IMG/VR virus record: IMGVR_UViG_3300007708_000028
Location: 1 to 23,066 of that record
DNA from: a virus
Strand: one strand, 5' to 3'
DNA length: 23,066 nt
Position 1 is the stretch's first letter. Each line of letters opens with the position of its first letter. Below the pieces are notes generated by a model, which was not told where the DNA came from, searched no databases, and saw nothing but the letters and a program-made list of their open reading frames with translations. Position numbers and translations under genes: made by a program. Shown piece by piece: positions 1 to 6,852 of this stretch.

Positions 1-334
1 TGATCACAGTGTCAACATCTTTATAGATACCAAAAGGCACAAAGGAACGATCAACCGCGGGAATCATTGCGATTGTGTCAAAAGAGATGGAAGTTGCGGC
101 AGCTGGCGATTGCTTCACCATCGGCACAACGTTTTCAACAGTAACTTGTTCGTGTACACCGGGTACACGGTACGCGCCACGGCCCACGCGATTTTGCTCT
201 TTCATAATCCAAGTCGGCCACTTAGATTCGCCAAGCTTTTCCATCACTTCGATGATTTGCTTACGGGTAACACTGCCTGAGGCTTTAACATCGGGAAAAT
301 GCTCGAGCAAAGCATTCAAAAACACATTATTCAT
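1..334 (-). CDS. cobS: CobS-like MoxR-type AAA ATPase, N-terminal part (partial)
   Basis: The first 111 codons are present and the gene continues past the left edge of the window. The reading starts MNNVFLNALLEHF and has an N-terminal helical region containing TRKQIIEVMEKLG, then WPTWIMKEQNRVGRGAYRVPG, a low-complexity linker, and a VPFGIYKDV segment. The last resembles the lead-in to the AAA core of phage and bacterial CobS proteins. The Walker motifs lie outside the window, so ATPase activity is inferred from family likeness only. In bacteria CobS is an AAA+ subunit of aerobic cobaltochelatase that works with the VWA protein CobT. Here a VWA gene lies about 450 bp upstream on the same strand, which suggests a working pair. 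GC of the lines checked is about 48-53%, clearly above the neighbouring DNA, hinting at acquisition. No strong ribosome-binding site precedes the ATG. Confidence 0.72.
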   Translation of the reverse strand, partial: MNNVFLNALLEHFPDVKASGSVTRKQIIEVMEKLGESKWPTWIMKEQNRVGRGAYRVPGVHEQVTVENVVPMVKQSPAAATSISFDTIAMIPAVDRSFVPFGIYKDVDTVI

Positions 335-347
335 AATATAGTCCAAT

Positions 348-446
348 TCAAGGTTTCATCACAAAAAGAAAGTAGTAAAACAGAGGCCCAAAAAACAACG
401 ATGCGATCACTGTAGCTTGGAAGAGTTCAACAATAAATTTTTTCAT
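348..446 (-). CDS. Putative 32-residue single-pass membrane peptide
   Basis: This short frame reads MKKFIVELFQATVIASLFF and continues GPLFYYFLFVMKP before a TGA stop 13 nt ahead of the cobS-like ATG. The whole middle is hydrophobic and could form one membrane helix, with a lysine pair at the N end. The -10 box at 452-457 lies only five bases before the ATG, so a transcript from this promoter would start almost on the start codon. The peptide would then be made from a leaderless mRNA, or the frame is only the untranslated leader of the cobS-like gene. No Shine-Dalgarno sequence is visible. No family is recognised. I consider it possible but unproven. Confidence 0.35.
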   Translation of the reverse strand: MKKFIVELFQATVIASLFFGPLFYYFLFVMKP

Positions 447-451
447 AGTTT

Positions 452-480
452 ATTATACATCAAGTTAGATTTACTGTACA
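452..480 (-). promoter_or_regulatory. Sigma70-like promoter (TGTACA-N17-TATAAT) before the cobS region
   Basis: Read on the minus strand, TGTACA (475-480) is followed after exactly 17 bases by TATAAT (452-457). It sits immediately after the stop of the 65-residue gene and drives the small membrane ORF and the cobS-like gene. It is one of five near-identical promoter-like sequences in the window. Confidence 0.7.
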
Positions 481-487
481 CAGAAAA

Positions 488-685
488 TCAAAGAAAGTCG
501 TAGGAAGTTTCAGTGCCGCACTTGCCGAAAGACAAAGCAGCAGTGACTTTTTCGCAGAGTTCGTTGAAGACATCTACAGCAATCTTGGAGTCATGTGTCT
601 CCAAGAACAAAGTGCCGTTGAAGAAATATGCTGGAGTGACAGTGATGCTTTTAACAACTTCGAGAACTTTAACTTCGTTTATCAT
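488..685 (-). CDS. Hypothetical 65-residue protein
   Basis: The product is not recognised. It is a small soluble protein with an alternating beta-like N-terminal half (EVKVLEVVKSITVTPAYFFNG) and a helix-like C-terminal half (KIAVDVFNELCEKVTAALSFG). It has two cysteines and no membrane segment. The start is supported by an AAGGAAA Shine-Dalgarno sequence just upstream, and a TGTACA-N17-TATAAT promoter lies at 711-739. The gene therefore forms its own transcription unit between the VWA gene and the cobS region. T4-like phages commonly carry such small early genes, many of unknown function, but nothing in the sequence assigns one here. Confidence 0.7.
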   Translation of the reverse strand: MINEVKVLEVVKSITVTPAYFFNGTLFLETHDSKIAVDVFNELCEKVTAALSFGKCGTETSYDFL

Positions 686-710
686 TTGGTTTCCTTGTTT
701 TGATAGATCA

Positions 711-739
711 ATTATACCACGAATTTGATTTATTGTACA
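711..739 (-). promoter_or_regulatory. Sigma70-like promoter (TGTACA-N17-TATAAT) before the 65-residue gene
   Basis: On the minus strand TGTACA is at 734-739 and TATAAT at 711-716, with a 17-base spacer ending in GG. It lies 26 bp upstream of the ATG at 685 and directly downstream of a hairpin that follows the VWA gene. Confidence 0.75.
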
Positions 740-742
740 CTA

Positions 743-767
743 ATAGTTGACAGTTTTAGTCAACTAT
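743..767. terminator. AT-rich inverted repeat between VWA gene and next promoter
   Basis: ATAGTTGAC and GTCAACTAT form a perfect 9-bp stem around a 7-base loop. On the minus strand it lies just after the stop of the VWA gene and just before the promoter at 711-739, a natural place for a terminator. No long U-tract follows in the minus direction, while four Ts follow on the plus strand. It may be a weak or bidirectional terminator, or an mRNA-stabilising or operator hairpin. Confidence 0.45.
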
Positions 768-785
768 TTTATGTACACCTTGGTA

Positions 786-2879
786 TTACGCGATCTCAGC
801 AACAAAGTTATTCAGAATGATTCGAGAAGTTTTATTTTTATTCATTACTTTTCCAAGAGCTTTTGATACTGCCGCGGCATTCATATCATTATTAACTGTA
901 TCCAAATTTATATCATTTTGAACACCAATAGATTTATTATCTGCCAGATAATATTTTGAATATCCACTTACTGCAATTTCAGTAAATTTATTTGCTCGTA
1001 GTTTAGATTGAATATCATATGTATTAATTGATTTATTGCCGCTGGTTTTAACAACAAAACGATTAACAGAACTATAATTATTATAGATCAAATTAAATCC
1101 AATATTAATTGTATTATATCTATCTTTAATGATATTTAACAAAGCGTGTGCCTGAACTTCTGCATCCTCTGTAATCTGATATTGTTTACCAGTACGTGAA
1201 TCTTTAATAAAGTTTTTATTAACGGTTCTTCTAGAGTCTGTGTAAGAAGACTCATATAATGTTTTTTTATTGTGAGCAGATAACGACCCACCTTCACCAT
1301 CAGTGAGAGTAATAAAAATAGTCTTTTCAACAGCATTATTACCAATAAACTTACCAACATAATCCGTCATAAATACGAGTGCTTCATTTAATGGAGTACC
1401 TGACAAACTGAATTGACCGTTACCGCAATTCAACCAGATTTTATTCAGCAAATAAGAAGACATCTCACTTGTTTCACGCTCGTTCATTTTACTAGAAAAC
1501 AATTCAAAGAGAGTGAATTGATAAGATTTACCAATACCGTTTTCATTTTCAATCAACGACTCATAATTAATGTCTTTAAAATAATTAGAACTAAACGCAA
1601 ATACTTGAAATGGCACATTAATACGACGAGCAAACATGACTAAATTGATTAACTGAGCAACAGTATTAGACATATAAGAGTCCATTGAGCCAGACCAATC
1701 TAACAGCAAAATCATTCCATGTTGTTTACCATCTTTCACAACTGTTAATTGTTTAAACAATTCATCTTTGATTCTATAGCCAAAGAGTTTCTTAGCATCC
1801 AATTGACCTGTTTTAGAAGTCTGTGCACGCTTCCAATTGGAAGCAGATTTACGCATTTCAAACTCTTTAACCATGTTATTCACAACAGAGTTATTTTCTT
1901 CGCGAAAAGTTTGTGCTTTTCTATTAACAGCAATAAGATTATCATGACGACGAAGCATTTCGTCTTTCATTTCAGAAAGAACTCTTTTATAAGCAATGAT
2001 TGGATTATCAGAAGTAGTATAAGAAAACGCTGGTTCAAAATACTGATAATTAGTATTAGCATCAGCACTTGATTGAAGATTATTTTCAAGAGCACTTACT
2101 GTAGTAGCTTTGATTTTTTTATCTATTTCAGCTTTTTCAATATTATCTTTAACTTCTTGCTTACGCTCTTCAATGGCAGCTTTTTTGCCACTATTATCAC
2201 CAACATCTTCTTCTTCAGATTCAAAATTACCACCTTCTAACTGATTGTCAAAATCATCGTAATCTTCATCTTCAAAATCATCACCATCGTCAGAATCAAT
2301 GTTCTCCAACATTTGCAATCTAACTTGTGTTTCAGCATTTTCTTTGCAATATTGATACAAGCGATCAGAGACATCAATAACTTCTTTAAGTGATTCTACT
2401 TTATCAATTTCATTGATAAACTTCATCTCATTACTATTAAATTTAATGCCGCAACTAACTCCAAGCTTATAAAACAAGTTAATGCGATCAATAAAACTCA
2501 TTGTTTGAACATCAGTATCTTTGATTTCAAAGAAATCGCGTGCCATTAGTTCTTTATAACCAGCAGTAAATGATTTGCGCGCACCAGGATAACGGTGTTT
2601 CATTTTACGCTCAATACGAGCGTCTTCAACCACATTTAAGTAGTGACCATAAGCACGATCTTTACCTTCTTGGGCATTGCCGTATTCTGTAGTGGTGTAG
2701 AGTGCGTGGCCGACCTCGTGAAGAATAAGCATTTCTTCAGTGGTGTTGGCAATTTCTTTCCATTGCGGAAGAACCAGCACACGCTTGTCAATTTGAAAAG
2801 ATGCTGTGGTCACATTGCCACGTACTACAGTGAGGTCTTCGTTGGCCAGCAGCTTAGCCAGCAGATCATTGGAATTCAT
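786..2879 (-). CDS. Zincin (HExxH)-VWA domain protein, CobT/NorD-like architecture
   Basis: This 697-residue protein combines three recognisable parts. Residues about 50-100 hold HEVGHALYT (HExxH at 54-58) followed by NVVEDARIERKM, where the ED/RIE segment could supply the third zinc ligand of a gluzincin-type site. Residues about 195-229 are a strongly acidic linker. Residues about 385-560 form a VWA domain with an intact metal-ion-dependent adhesion site: DWSGSM at 394-399, the threonine of SGTPL at 495, and the aspartate of LTDGEG at 527. CobT, ChlD and NorD have a comparable acidic-linker plus VWA layout and act with MoxR-type AAA ATPases. The nearby cobS-like gene fits that pairing. I infer an ATPase-assisted protease or remodelling factor; the substrate is unknown. 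The start is set by TAGGAGATTGT before the ATG and a promoter at 2902-2930. The first 80-90 codons are much GC-richer than the rest. Confidence 0.8.
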   Translation of the reverse strand: MNSNDLLAKLLANEDLTVVRGNVTTASFQIDKRVLVLPQWKEIANTTEEMLILHEVGHALYTTTEYGNAQEGKDRAYGHYLNVVEDARIERKMKHRYPGARKSFTAGYKELMARDFFEIKDTDVQTMSFIDRINLFYKLGVSCGIKFNSNEMKFINEIDKVESLKEVIDVSDRLYQYCKENAETQVRLQMLENIDSDDGDDFEDEDYDDFDNQLEGGNFESEEEDVGDNSGKKAAIEERKQEVKDNIEKAEIDKKIKATTVSALENNLQSSADANTNYQYFEPAFSYTTSDNPIIAYKRVLSEMKDEMLRRHDNLIAVNRKAQTFREENNSVVNNMVKEFEMRKSASNWKRAQTSKTGQLDAKKLFGYRIKDELFKQLTVVKDGKQHGMILLLDWSGSMDSYMSNTVAQLINLVMFARRINVPFQVFAFSSNYFKDINYESLIENENGIGKSYQFTLFELFSSKMNERETSEMSSYLLNKIWLNCGNGQFSLSGTPLNEALVFMTDYVGKFIGNNAVEKTIFITLTDGEGGSLSAHNKKTLYESSYTDSRRTVNKNFIKDSRTGKQYQITEDAEVQAHALLNIIKDRYNTINIGFNLIYNNYSSVNRFVVKTSGNKSINTYDIQSKLRANKFTEIAVSGYSKYYLADNKSIGVQNDINLDTVNNDMNAAAVSKALGKVMNKNKTSRIILNNFVAEIA

Positions 2880-2901
2880 ACAATCTCCTAAGTATGGGTC
2901 A

Positions 2902-2930
2902 ATTATACCACACTCAGGAATTATTGTACA
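2902..2930 (-). promoter_or_regulatory. Sigma70-like promoter (TGTACA-N17-TATAAT) before the VWA gene
   Basis: On the minus strand TTGTACA (TGTACA at 2925-2930) precedes GGTATAAT (TATAAT at 2902-2907) by a 17-base spacer. It lies 23 bp upstream of the VWA ATG, between the gp46 stop and that gene. Confidence 0.78.
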
Positions 2931-2953
2931 ATCTTTTTTCTGTTACCTTTAGT

Positions 2954-4666
2954 TTACACAATCGTAGAGAAGTCGTTTTTCTTCTCTACCCGTATCACAG
3001 AGTGAAATTTGTCAAAGAGTTGATCGCCTTTGTGCGAGATCACAAAGATGTTTGACTTGTCATTTGGTGCGTTCATAATCGAAAGAAAGTAATCAGTGCC
3101 AGATACATCCAACGAAGAATCAAAAATCTCATCTAGAATTAACAAGTTAGTGTTTACAGAGTTCTTCATCTTCGCAATTGATCTCCATGTAAAAAGAATT
3201 GCCAAATCTATTCGCATCTTTTCGCCTTCACTGAATGAAGCATAAGTAAACTCATCTCGGAATCTAGACTTGATAACCTCATTAAACGATTCATCTAATT
3301 CAAAGTGAATATAGAAATCCATTGCAGATAAGTAACCATTGATAAGCTTATTCATCACGGGTAGATACTCACGAATAATCGCGGTCTTAACACCGGTGTC
3401 TTTCAATAAAAGCGAAGCAATCTCTTGCACATGCTTGTCTTCAAACAATTGGTTTTTAGTTTCTATTAGTTTTAAAGCTTCACCTGCAATATCTTTTAGT
3501 CTTTGCTTTTCAGCATCGATGTTATCAGTGTTAGATTCAGCAGTAGAAATATCTTCGTTAAGCTTTTTGTTTTGCTTAATAAGATTAGAAACACTCATAT
3601 TAATAGCATTACACTCAATATTAATTGAAGTAAGTTGCTTATTGATTATATTCTGAGACTTTTGGCGTTCAATAAGTTTTTCATATGCATCTTCAACAAT
3701 CTTAATATTATTCTCTAAATTAATCTGATCAGTAGAAAGAGTTTGAACAATAGAAGCTTTATGTTCATGTGGTATACCTTGAGAACATGAAGGACACGTT
3801 TCATTCTTATTAAAAAATCCAATAGTCTTGTCGTTGTTCTCAATCGTTTGTGTGAAGAGAGTTTTAGCTTTTACAGCTGAGTTGATAAGTTTCTCAAGTT
3901 CAGGAGAATTTTCAGATGCAACTAACAAGCTGTTAACTTTATCGTTTAAATCTTCCCAGCGAGCCTCATTGATTTTAATCTCTTCTTCATTATCCTTAAT
4001 TTGCTTACGTATTTGATCCACCTGATCTTTTTTAGAGTTAACCATTGTCCCAATGAGTTTTTTCTGAGCCTCAACATTGTTTTTCGCCCCCTCAATCTTA
4101 TTCTCAATTGTTTTGATGAGATCTTTGGTGTCATTAATACGCTCCTTAAGAATAGTGTTCATTGTAGAGAACACACTGATGTCTAGAATATCTTCAATTA
4201 CTGCTCTACGTTGAGCAGCAGGCAACTGCATAAATGGAACAAACGAAGCAGAGCCAAGGATAACTACCTGAGTGAATGACTTATAGTTAAGTTTAAGAAT
4301 TTGTTGTTCAAGAATTTTTTGATAATCTTTTGCCGCTGCATCTTGGTTAAACAACACGCCATCACACCAGATTTCAAAGATGTTTGGCTTCAAACCGCGA
4401 GATATCTTGTATTGAGAAGTGCCGATCTGAAATTCAATATCAACAAGACAGTTCTTGCCATTGATACTATTAACAAGCTGAGGCTTATTGATATTACGAA
4501 ATGGTTTACCAAACAGAACAAAGGTAATTGCATCCAATATAGTCGACTTACCCTCGCCATTCTTTCCTACGATAAGAGTAGATACAGATTTGTCTAGCAA
4601 AATAGTGTTAGCAACGTTACCTGTAGATAGAAAGTTTTTGTATGTTATTTTTTTAAATACAATCAT
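2954..4666 (-). CDS. 46: Recombination endonuclease subunit gp46 (SbcC/Rad50-like)
   Basis: This 570-residue ABC-type ATPase corresponds to T4 gp46, which with gp47 forms the Mre11/Rad50-like complex that resects DNA ends for recombination-dependent replication. Walker A is GKNGEGKS at 34-41. A central coiled coil (about 170-410) is interrupted by a zinc-hook motif CPSC at 291-294, used for dimerisation. The ABC signature FSEGEKMR is at 478-485, Walker B LLILDEIFD at 508-516, and the switch histidine is in ISHKG at 543-547. All catalytic motifs are intact and the length is typical. The ATG comes 6 bp after the gp47 stop, so the pair is cotranscribed and probably translationally coupled; its own Shine-Dalgarno is weak. 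No separate promoter is visible. Confidence 0.96.
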   Translation of the reverse strand: MIVFKKITYKNFLSTGNVANTILLDKSVSTLIVGKNGEGKSTILDAITFVLFGKPFRNINKPQLVNSINGKNCLVDIEFQIGTSQYKISRGLKPNIFEIWCDGVLFNQDAAAKDYQKILEQQILKLNYKSFTQVVILGSASFVPFMQLPAAQRRAVIEDILDISVFSTMNTILKERINDTKDLIKTIENKIEGAKNNVEAQKKLIGTMVNSKKDQVDQIRKQIKDNEEEIKINEARWEDLNDKVNSLLVASENSPELEKLINSAVKAKTLFTQTIENNDKTIGFFNKNETCPSCSQGIPHEHKASIVQTLSTDQINLENNIKIVEDAYEKLIERQKSQNIINKQLTSINIECNAINMSVSNLIKQNKKLNEDISTAESNTDNIDAEKQRLKDIAGEALKLIETKNQLFEDKHVQEIASLLLKDTGVKTAIIREYLPVMNKLINGYLSAMDFYIHFELDESFNEVIKSRFRDEFTYASFSEGEKMRIDLAILFTWRSIAKMKNSVNTNLLILDEIFDSSLDVSGTDYFLSIMNAPNDKSNIFVISHKGDQLFDKFHSVIRVEKKNDFSTIV

Positions 4667-4672
4667 AGGTTC

Positions 4673-5722
4673 TTATTTAGATTCATAGTTAAGAGCTTCT
4701 GTGTAAAGAGTCTTCATAAAAGATTTGATTTTATCTTTACTAGTGTCTGTTTCTAGCGAATCAATGTAGTTCATTAAAACAGAAGAAGTGTCTTCGAGAT
4801 TGATAGTTTCATCAACCTGACCTTCACTAAACTCCGAGAAGTCTTCTATAATTTTAACATCTTGTGGATTAGATTTATATACTGAAGTGATGAATTGGTC
4901 AAACTTATAGTGATTTGTTTTATTCACTACAATGATCTTTACGTATTTGTCTGTGAAAACATCAAAATCTGTAATCAAGTCTTGTGTATCATCATATTCA
5001 TGGCGCATAAACATTGTATATGTGTTCTGAATAAATTCTAACTCTTCAGTAAACAGATCAAAGATATGGAATCCACGTGGATCGTTGTAATCTTGCCATG
5101 TTAACTCATAAGGGTTACCAAGGTAATGGATAGAACCTTGAGAAGATTTGTGGTGATAGTGACCTGAGAAGGTTTTGTTGAATTTATTAAAGATACCCGC
5201 GGATAGACCACCATGCGATTCAGCACCACGATACATTACAAATCCGCTAATCTCTAGATGACCCATACAGATTTTAGCTTTGGTGTTTTCAATCTCTTGC
5301 ATGCTAGATTCATAGTTATCTGCACAAATCCAAGGGAGGAAACATACGTCATAGCCATTGATATCGAGTGTCGTTGGCTCATCGATGATTTCAACATTGT
5401 GATAACCCATGAGTAACAGATCAGGAGAATTGACTTCGTTAGTATTCTTGAAGTACGTGTCGTGGTTACCCGCAATCATAACAATGTTGATCTCAGCGCG
5501 CTCAGCTTTATCAAAGAACATTTGCTTAGATCTAGCAAGTGTGTTGAAGTTAACATACTTACGACGATCAAAGGTATCACCAAGGATTAAAATCGTGGAA
5601 ATATCTCTTTCTTTAAGAGTAGGAAAGAAAATATTGTCATAAAAGTTTTGATAGTAGTCTAGACACTGTACACTATCTCCGCGAGCACCAAAGTGCTGAT
5701 CAGTTATTAACGCTACTTTCAA
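4673..5722 (-). CDS. 47: Recombination endonuclease subunit gp47 (SbcD/Mre11-like)
   Basis: This 349-residue calcineurin-like metallophosphoesterase corresponds to T4 gp47, the nuclease partner of gp46. The metal-binding motifs appear in order: DQH (8-10), GDTFD (48-52), GNHD (85-88), GHLE (154-157) and GHYH (187-190). The start codon is TTG at 5722, because the frame runs into a TGA a few codons upstream and the DQH motif needs this N-terminus. A GGAAAAG Shine-Dalgarno sequence lies just before it. The TTG overlaps the stop of the 44-residue upstream gene as TTGA, implying coupled translation. The acidic C-terminal region (about 290-349) is less conserved and may contact gp46. Confidence 0.95.
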   Translation of the reverse strand: MKVALITDQHFGARGDSVQCLDYYQNFYDNIFFPTLKERDISTILILGDTFDRRKYVNFNTLARSKQMFFDKAERAEINIVMIAGNHDTYFKNTNEVNSPDLLLMGYHNVEIIDEPTTLDINGYDVCFLPWICADNYESSMQEIENTKAKICMGHLEISGFVMYRGAESHGGLSAGIFNKFNKTFSGHYHHKSSQGSIHYLGNPYELTWQDYNDPRGFHIFDLFTEELEFIQNTYTMFMRHEYDDTQDLITDFDVFTDKYVKIIVVNKTNHYKFDQFITSVYKSNPQDVKIIEDFSEFSEGQVDETINLEDTSSVLMNYIDSLETDTSKDKIKSFMKTLYTEALNYESK

Positions 5723-5853
5723 TTCTTTTCCAATTCATATCCATATTGTTTATACAGCCATTCTACAAATTTATCCACCTCAGCCGCTTGAAAGTCTCGG
5801 TGCATTCTACCTTCATTATACACTTGTGCTTCATATTTTAACAAGTCAAGCAT
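5719..5853 (-). CDS. Hypothetical 44-residue protein between gp55 and gp47
   Basis: The frame starts MLDLLKYEAQVYNEGRMHRD and ends KQYGYELEKN. It is charged, predicted helical and not hydrophobic, with three tyrosines near the C end. No family is recognised. Evidence that it is real comes from packing: its ATG overlaps the last codons of gp55 by 8 bases, and its TGA overlaps the TTG start of gp47, so it fills the gap between the two without spare bases. Its own ribosome-binding site is poor, so it may depend on ribosomes finishing gp55. T4-like phages often carry small unnamed genes next to gene 47. Confidence 0.6.
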   Translation of the reverse strand: MLDLLKYEAQVYNEGRMHRDFQAAEVDKFVEWLYKQYGYELEKN

Positions 5854-6412
5854 CTTTTTGTTCAATATCGTCTGATCCATTGAATTCTCCTTCATCGAAA
5901 AATATTTCTAAAGCTTTTGGTTCAACTTCTTTCTTTTCTTTTTTCTTCATAAATGAGTCGTCAAAGTTAGAATTCATTTGAACAAAGCTCATATAAGCAT
6001 TTGTAAATTCACCTGTTTCATCATGCCCTTGAAGTTCAAATGCTTCAAATGGCATCTCTTGAATTAGTTTACCTTTAATGTAAGACTGTTTCTTTTCTTT
6101 TTGAATACGTCGAAGAAATGCAAAATAGATAACTTGTGTAAAATACGAAAAAGGATTCGAAGATTTCTCTGGATCAAAACTGTGCATACACATCATACAG
6201 TTTTCAATTCCATCAAGAATCATATCATCACGATATGAATAGTTGATAAAGTTTGGCTTATACGAAAGACGTGTAGAGATTTTTAGAATACATTCACCAA
6301 GATATTCTGGGATGCGAGGTTTTTCAGTGCCGTTTGCTTTTGCGTCAGCAACACCCTGTCTGTATATTTTAATAGCCTCGAGCATCTCGGCGTTGTTTAC
6401 GTAGTGTGCCAT
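5846..6412 (-). CDS. 55: Late-transcription sigma factor gp55
   Basis: This 188-residue protein matches T4 gp55 (185 residues), the divergent sigma subunit that lets host RNA polymerase use TATAAATA late promoters together with the gp45 clamp. The diagnostic core is the region-2-like stretch at about 57-110, including YRDDMILDGIENC, SFDPEKSSNPFSYF and FLRRIQKEKKQ. The C-terminal tail contains ALEIFFDEGEF, a hydrophobic-acidic segment that could be the clamp-binding element (inferred). It starts with ATG behind AAGGGAT, and a TGTACA-N17-TACAAT promoter lies at 6441-6469. The window contains its likely targets: TATAAATA motifs before structural genes. It overlaps the next small gene by 8 bases. 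Confidence 0.95.
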   Translation of the reverse strand: MAHYVNNAEMLEAIKIYRQGVADAKANGTEKPRIPEYLGECILKISTRLSYKPNFINYSYRDDMILDGIENCMMCMHSFDPEKSSNPFSYFTQVIYFAFLRRIQKEKKQSYIKGKLIQEMPFEAFELQGHDETGEFTNAYMSFVQMNSNFDDSFMKKKEKKEVEPKALEIFFDEGEFNGSDDIEQKDA

Positions 6413-6440
6413 GTGAATCCCTTATTCGTTTGATATTACT

Positions 6441-6469
6441 ATTGTAACATAGAATCAAATCAATGTACA
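6441..6469 (-). promoter_or_regulatory. Sigma70-like promoter (TGTACA-N17-TACAAT) before gp55
   Basis: On the minus strand TTGTACA (TGTACA at 6464-6469) is followed after 17 bases by TACAAT (6441-6446), one base from the consensus -10. The -35 box overlaps the end of the upstream LSm-like gene, so gp55 and the genes after it can be expressed separately from uvsY-uvsW. Confidence 0.7.
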
Positions 6470-6852
6470 ATTTTAGATTTGTCAAGGTCAACAATAGTGA
6501 ATGTTGACTCTTCTTTTAACGCATCAATACCTTGGTCATATTCTTTCATGCTAACATTAGTAACTTCAACTTCATACATATCGTTTGCAGTTTTAATGTA
6601 AAACGGAACTATACTATTAATCAGAGGCTTGCAAAAAACAACCATTTCATGTTTAATATCAAAATCTTCTTCGTATGTAAATTGACAATAGATACTAATG
6701 ACTGGCTCTTCTGCAATCCGACCATCCTTCATTATAGGTACCATTCTAACTTGAACTGGCCTTTTTAAGTAAATTCTATATTTGTCGGAATTTACCACTT
6801 CAGCCATGAGAGTTTCGCCACTTAGTAACTTTGTAATGACATAATTATTCAA
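6460..6852 (-). CDS. LSm-like small beta protein downstream of uvsW
   Basis: The 130-residue product opens with YVITKLLSGETLMAEVV, followed by a run of short strands and an RPVQVRMVP segment. This beta pattern, with a leading K-LLSGE turn, recalls LSm/Hfq-type domains found in small proteins of aquatic T4-like phages. The assignment is by pattern only, so RNA binding is an inference. The start codon is TTG at 6852, supported by GGAGATAGAAA just upstream and by an 8-base overlap with the uvsW stop; no in-frame ATG is available nearby. It is cotranscribed with uvsW. The C-terminal third (YDQGIDALKEES onward) looks helical and acidic. Confidence 0.7.
   Translation of the reverse strand: MNNYVITKLLSGETLMAEVVNSDKYRIYLKRPVQVRMVPIMKDGRIAEEPVISIYCQFTYEEDFDIKHEMVVFCKPLINSIVPFYIKTANDMYEVEVTNVSMKEYDQGIDALKEESTFTIVDLDKSKIVH

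Noticed and set aside
75-341. Open frame on the plus strand opposite the cobS-like gene
   Set aside because: The minus-strand frame has CobS-like protein sequence and fits the operon; the plus frame is an unsupported shadow with no ribosome-binding site.
772-777. TGTACA box after the VWA gene
   Set aside because: No TATAAT-like sequence lies about 17 bases away on either strand, so it is not called a promoter.
1749-2072. 107-codon plus-strand frame opposite the VWA gene
   Set aside because: AT-rich shadow frame without ribosome-binding site or recognisable protein.
786-2879. Reading the VWA gene as true cobaltochelatase CobT
   Set aside because: Only the VWA and acidic-linker layout fits; the HExxH N-terminal domain is not that of CobT and no cobalamin pathway gene is visible.
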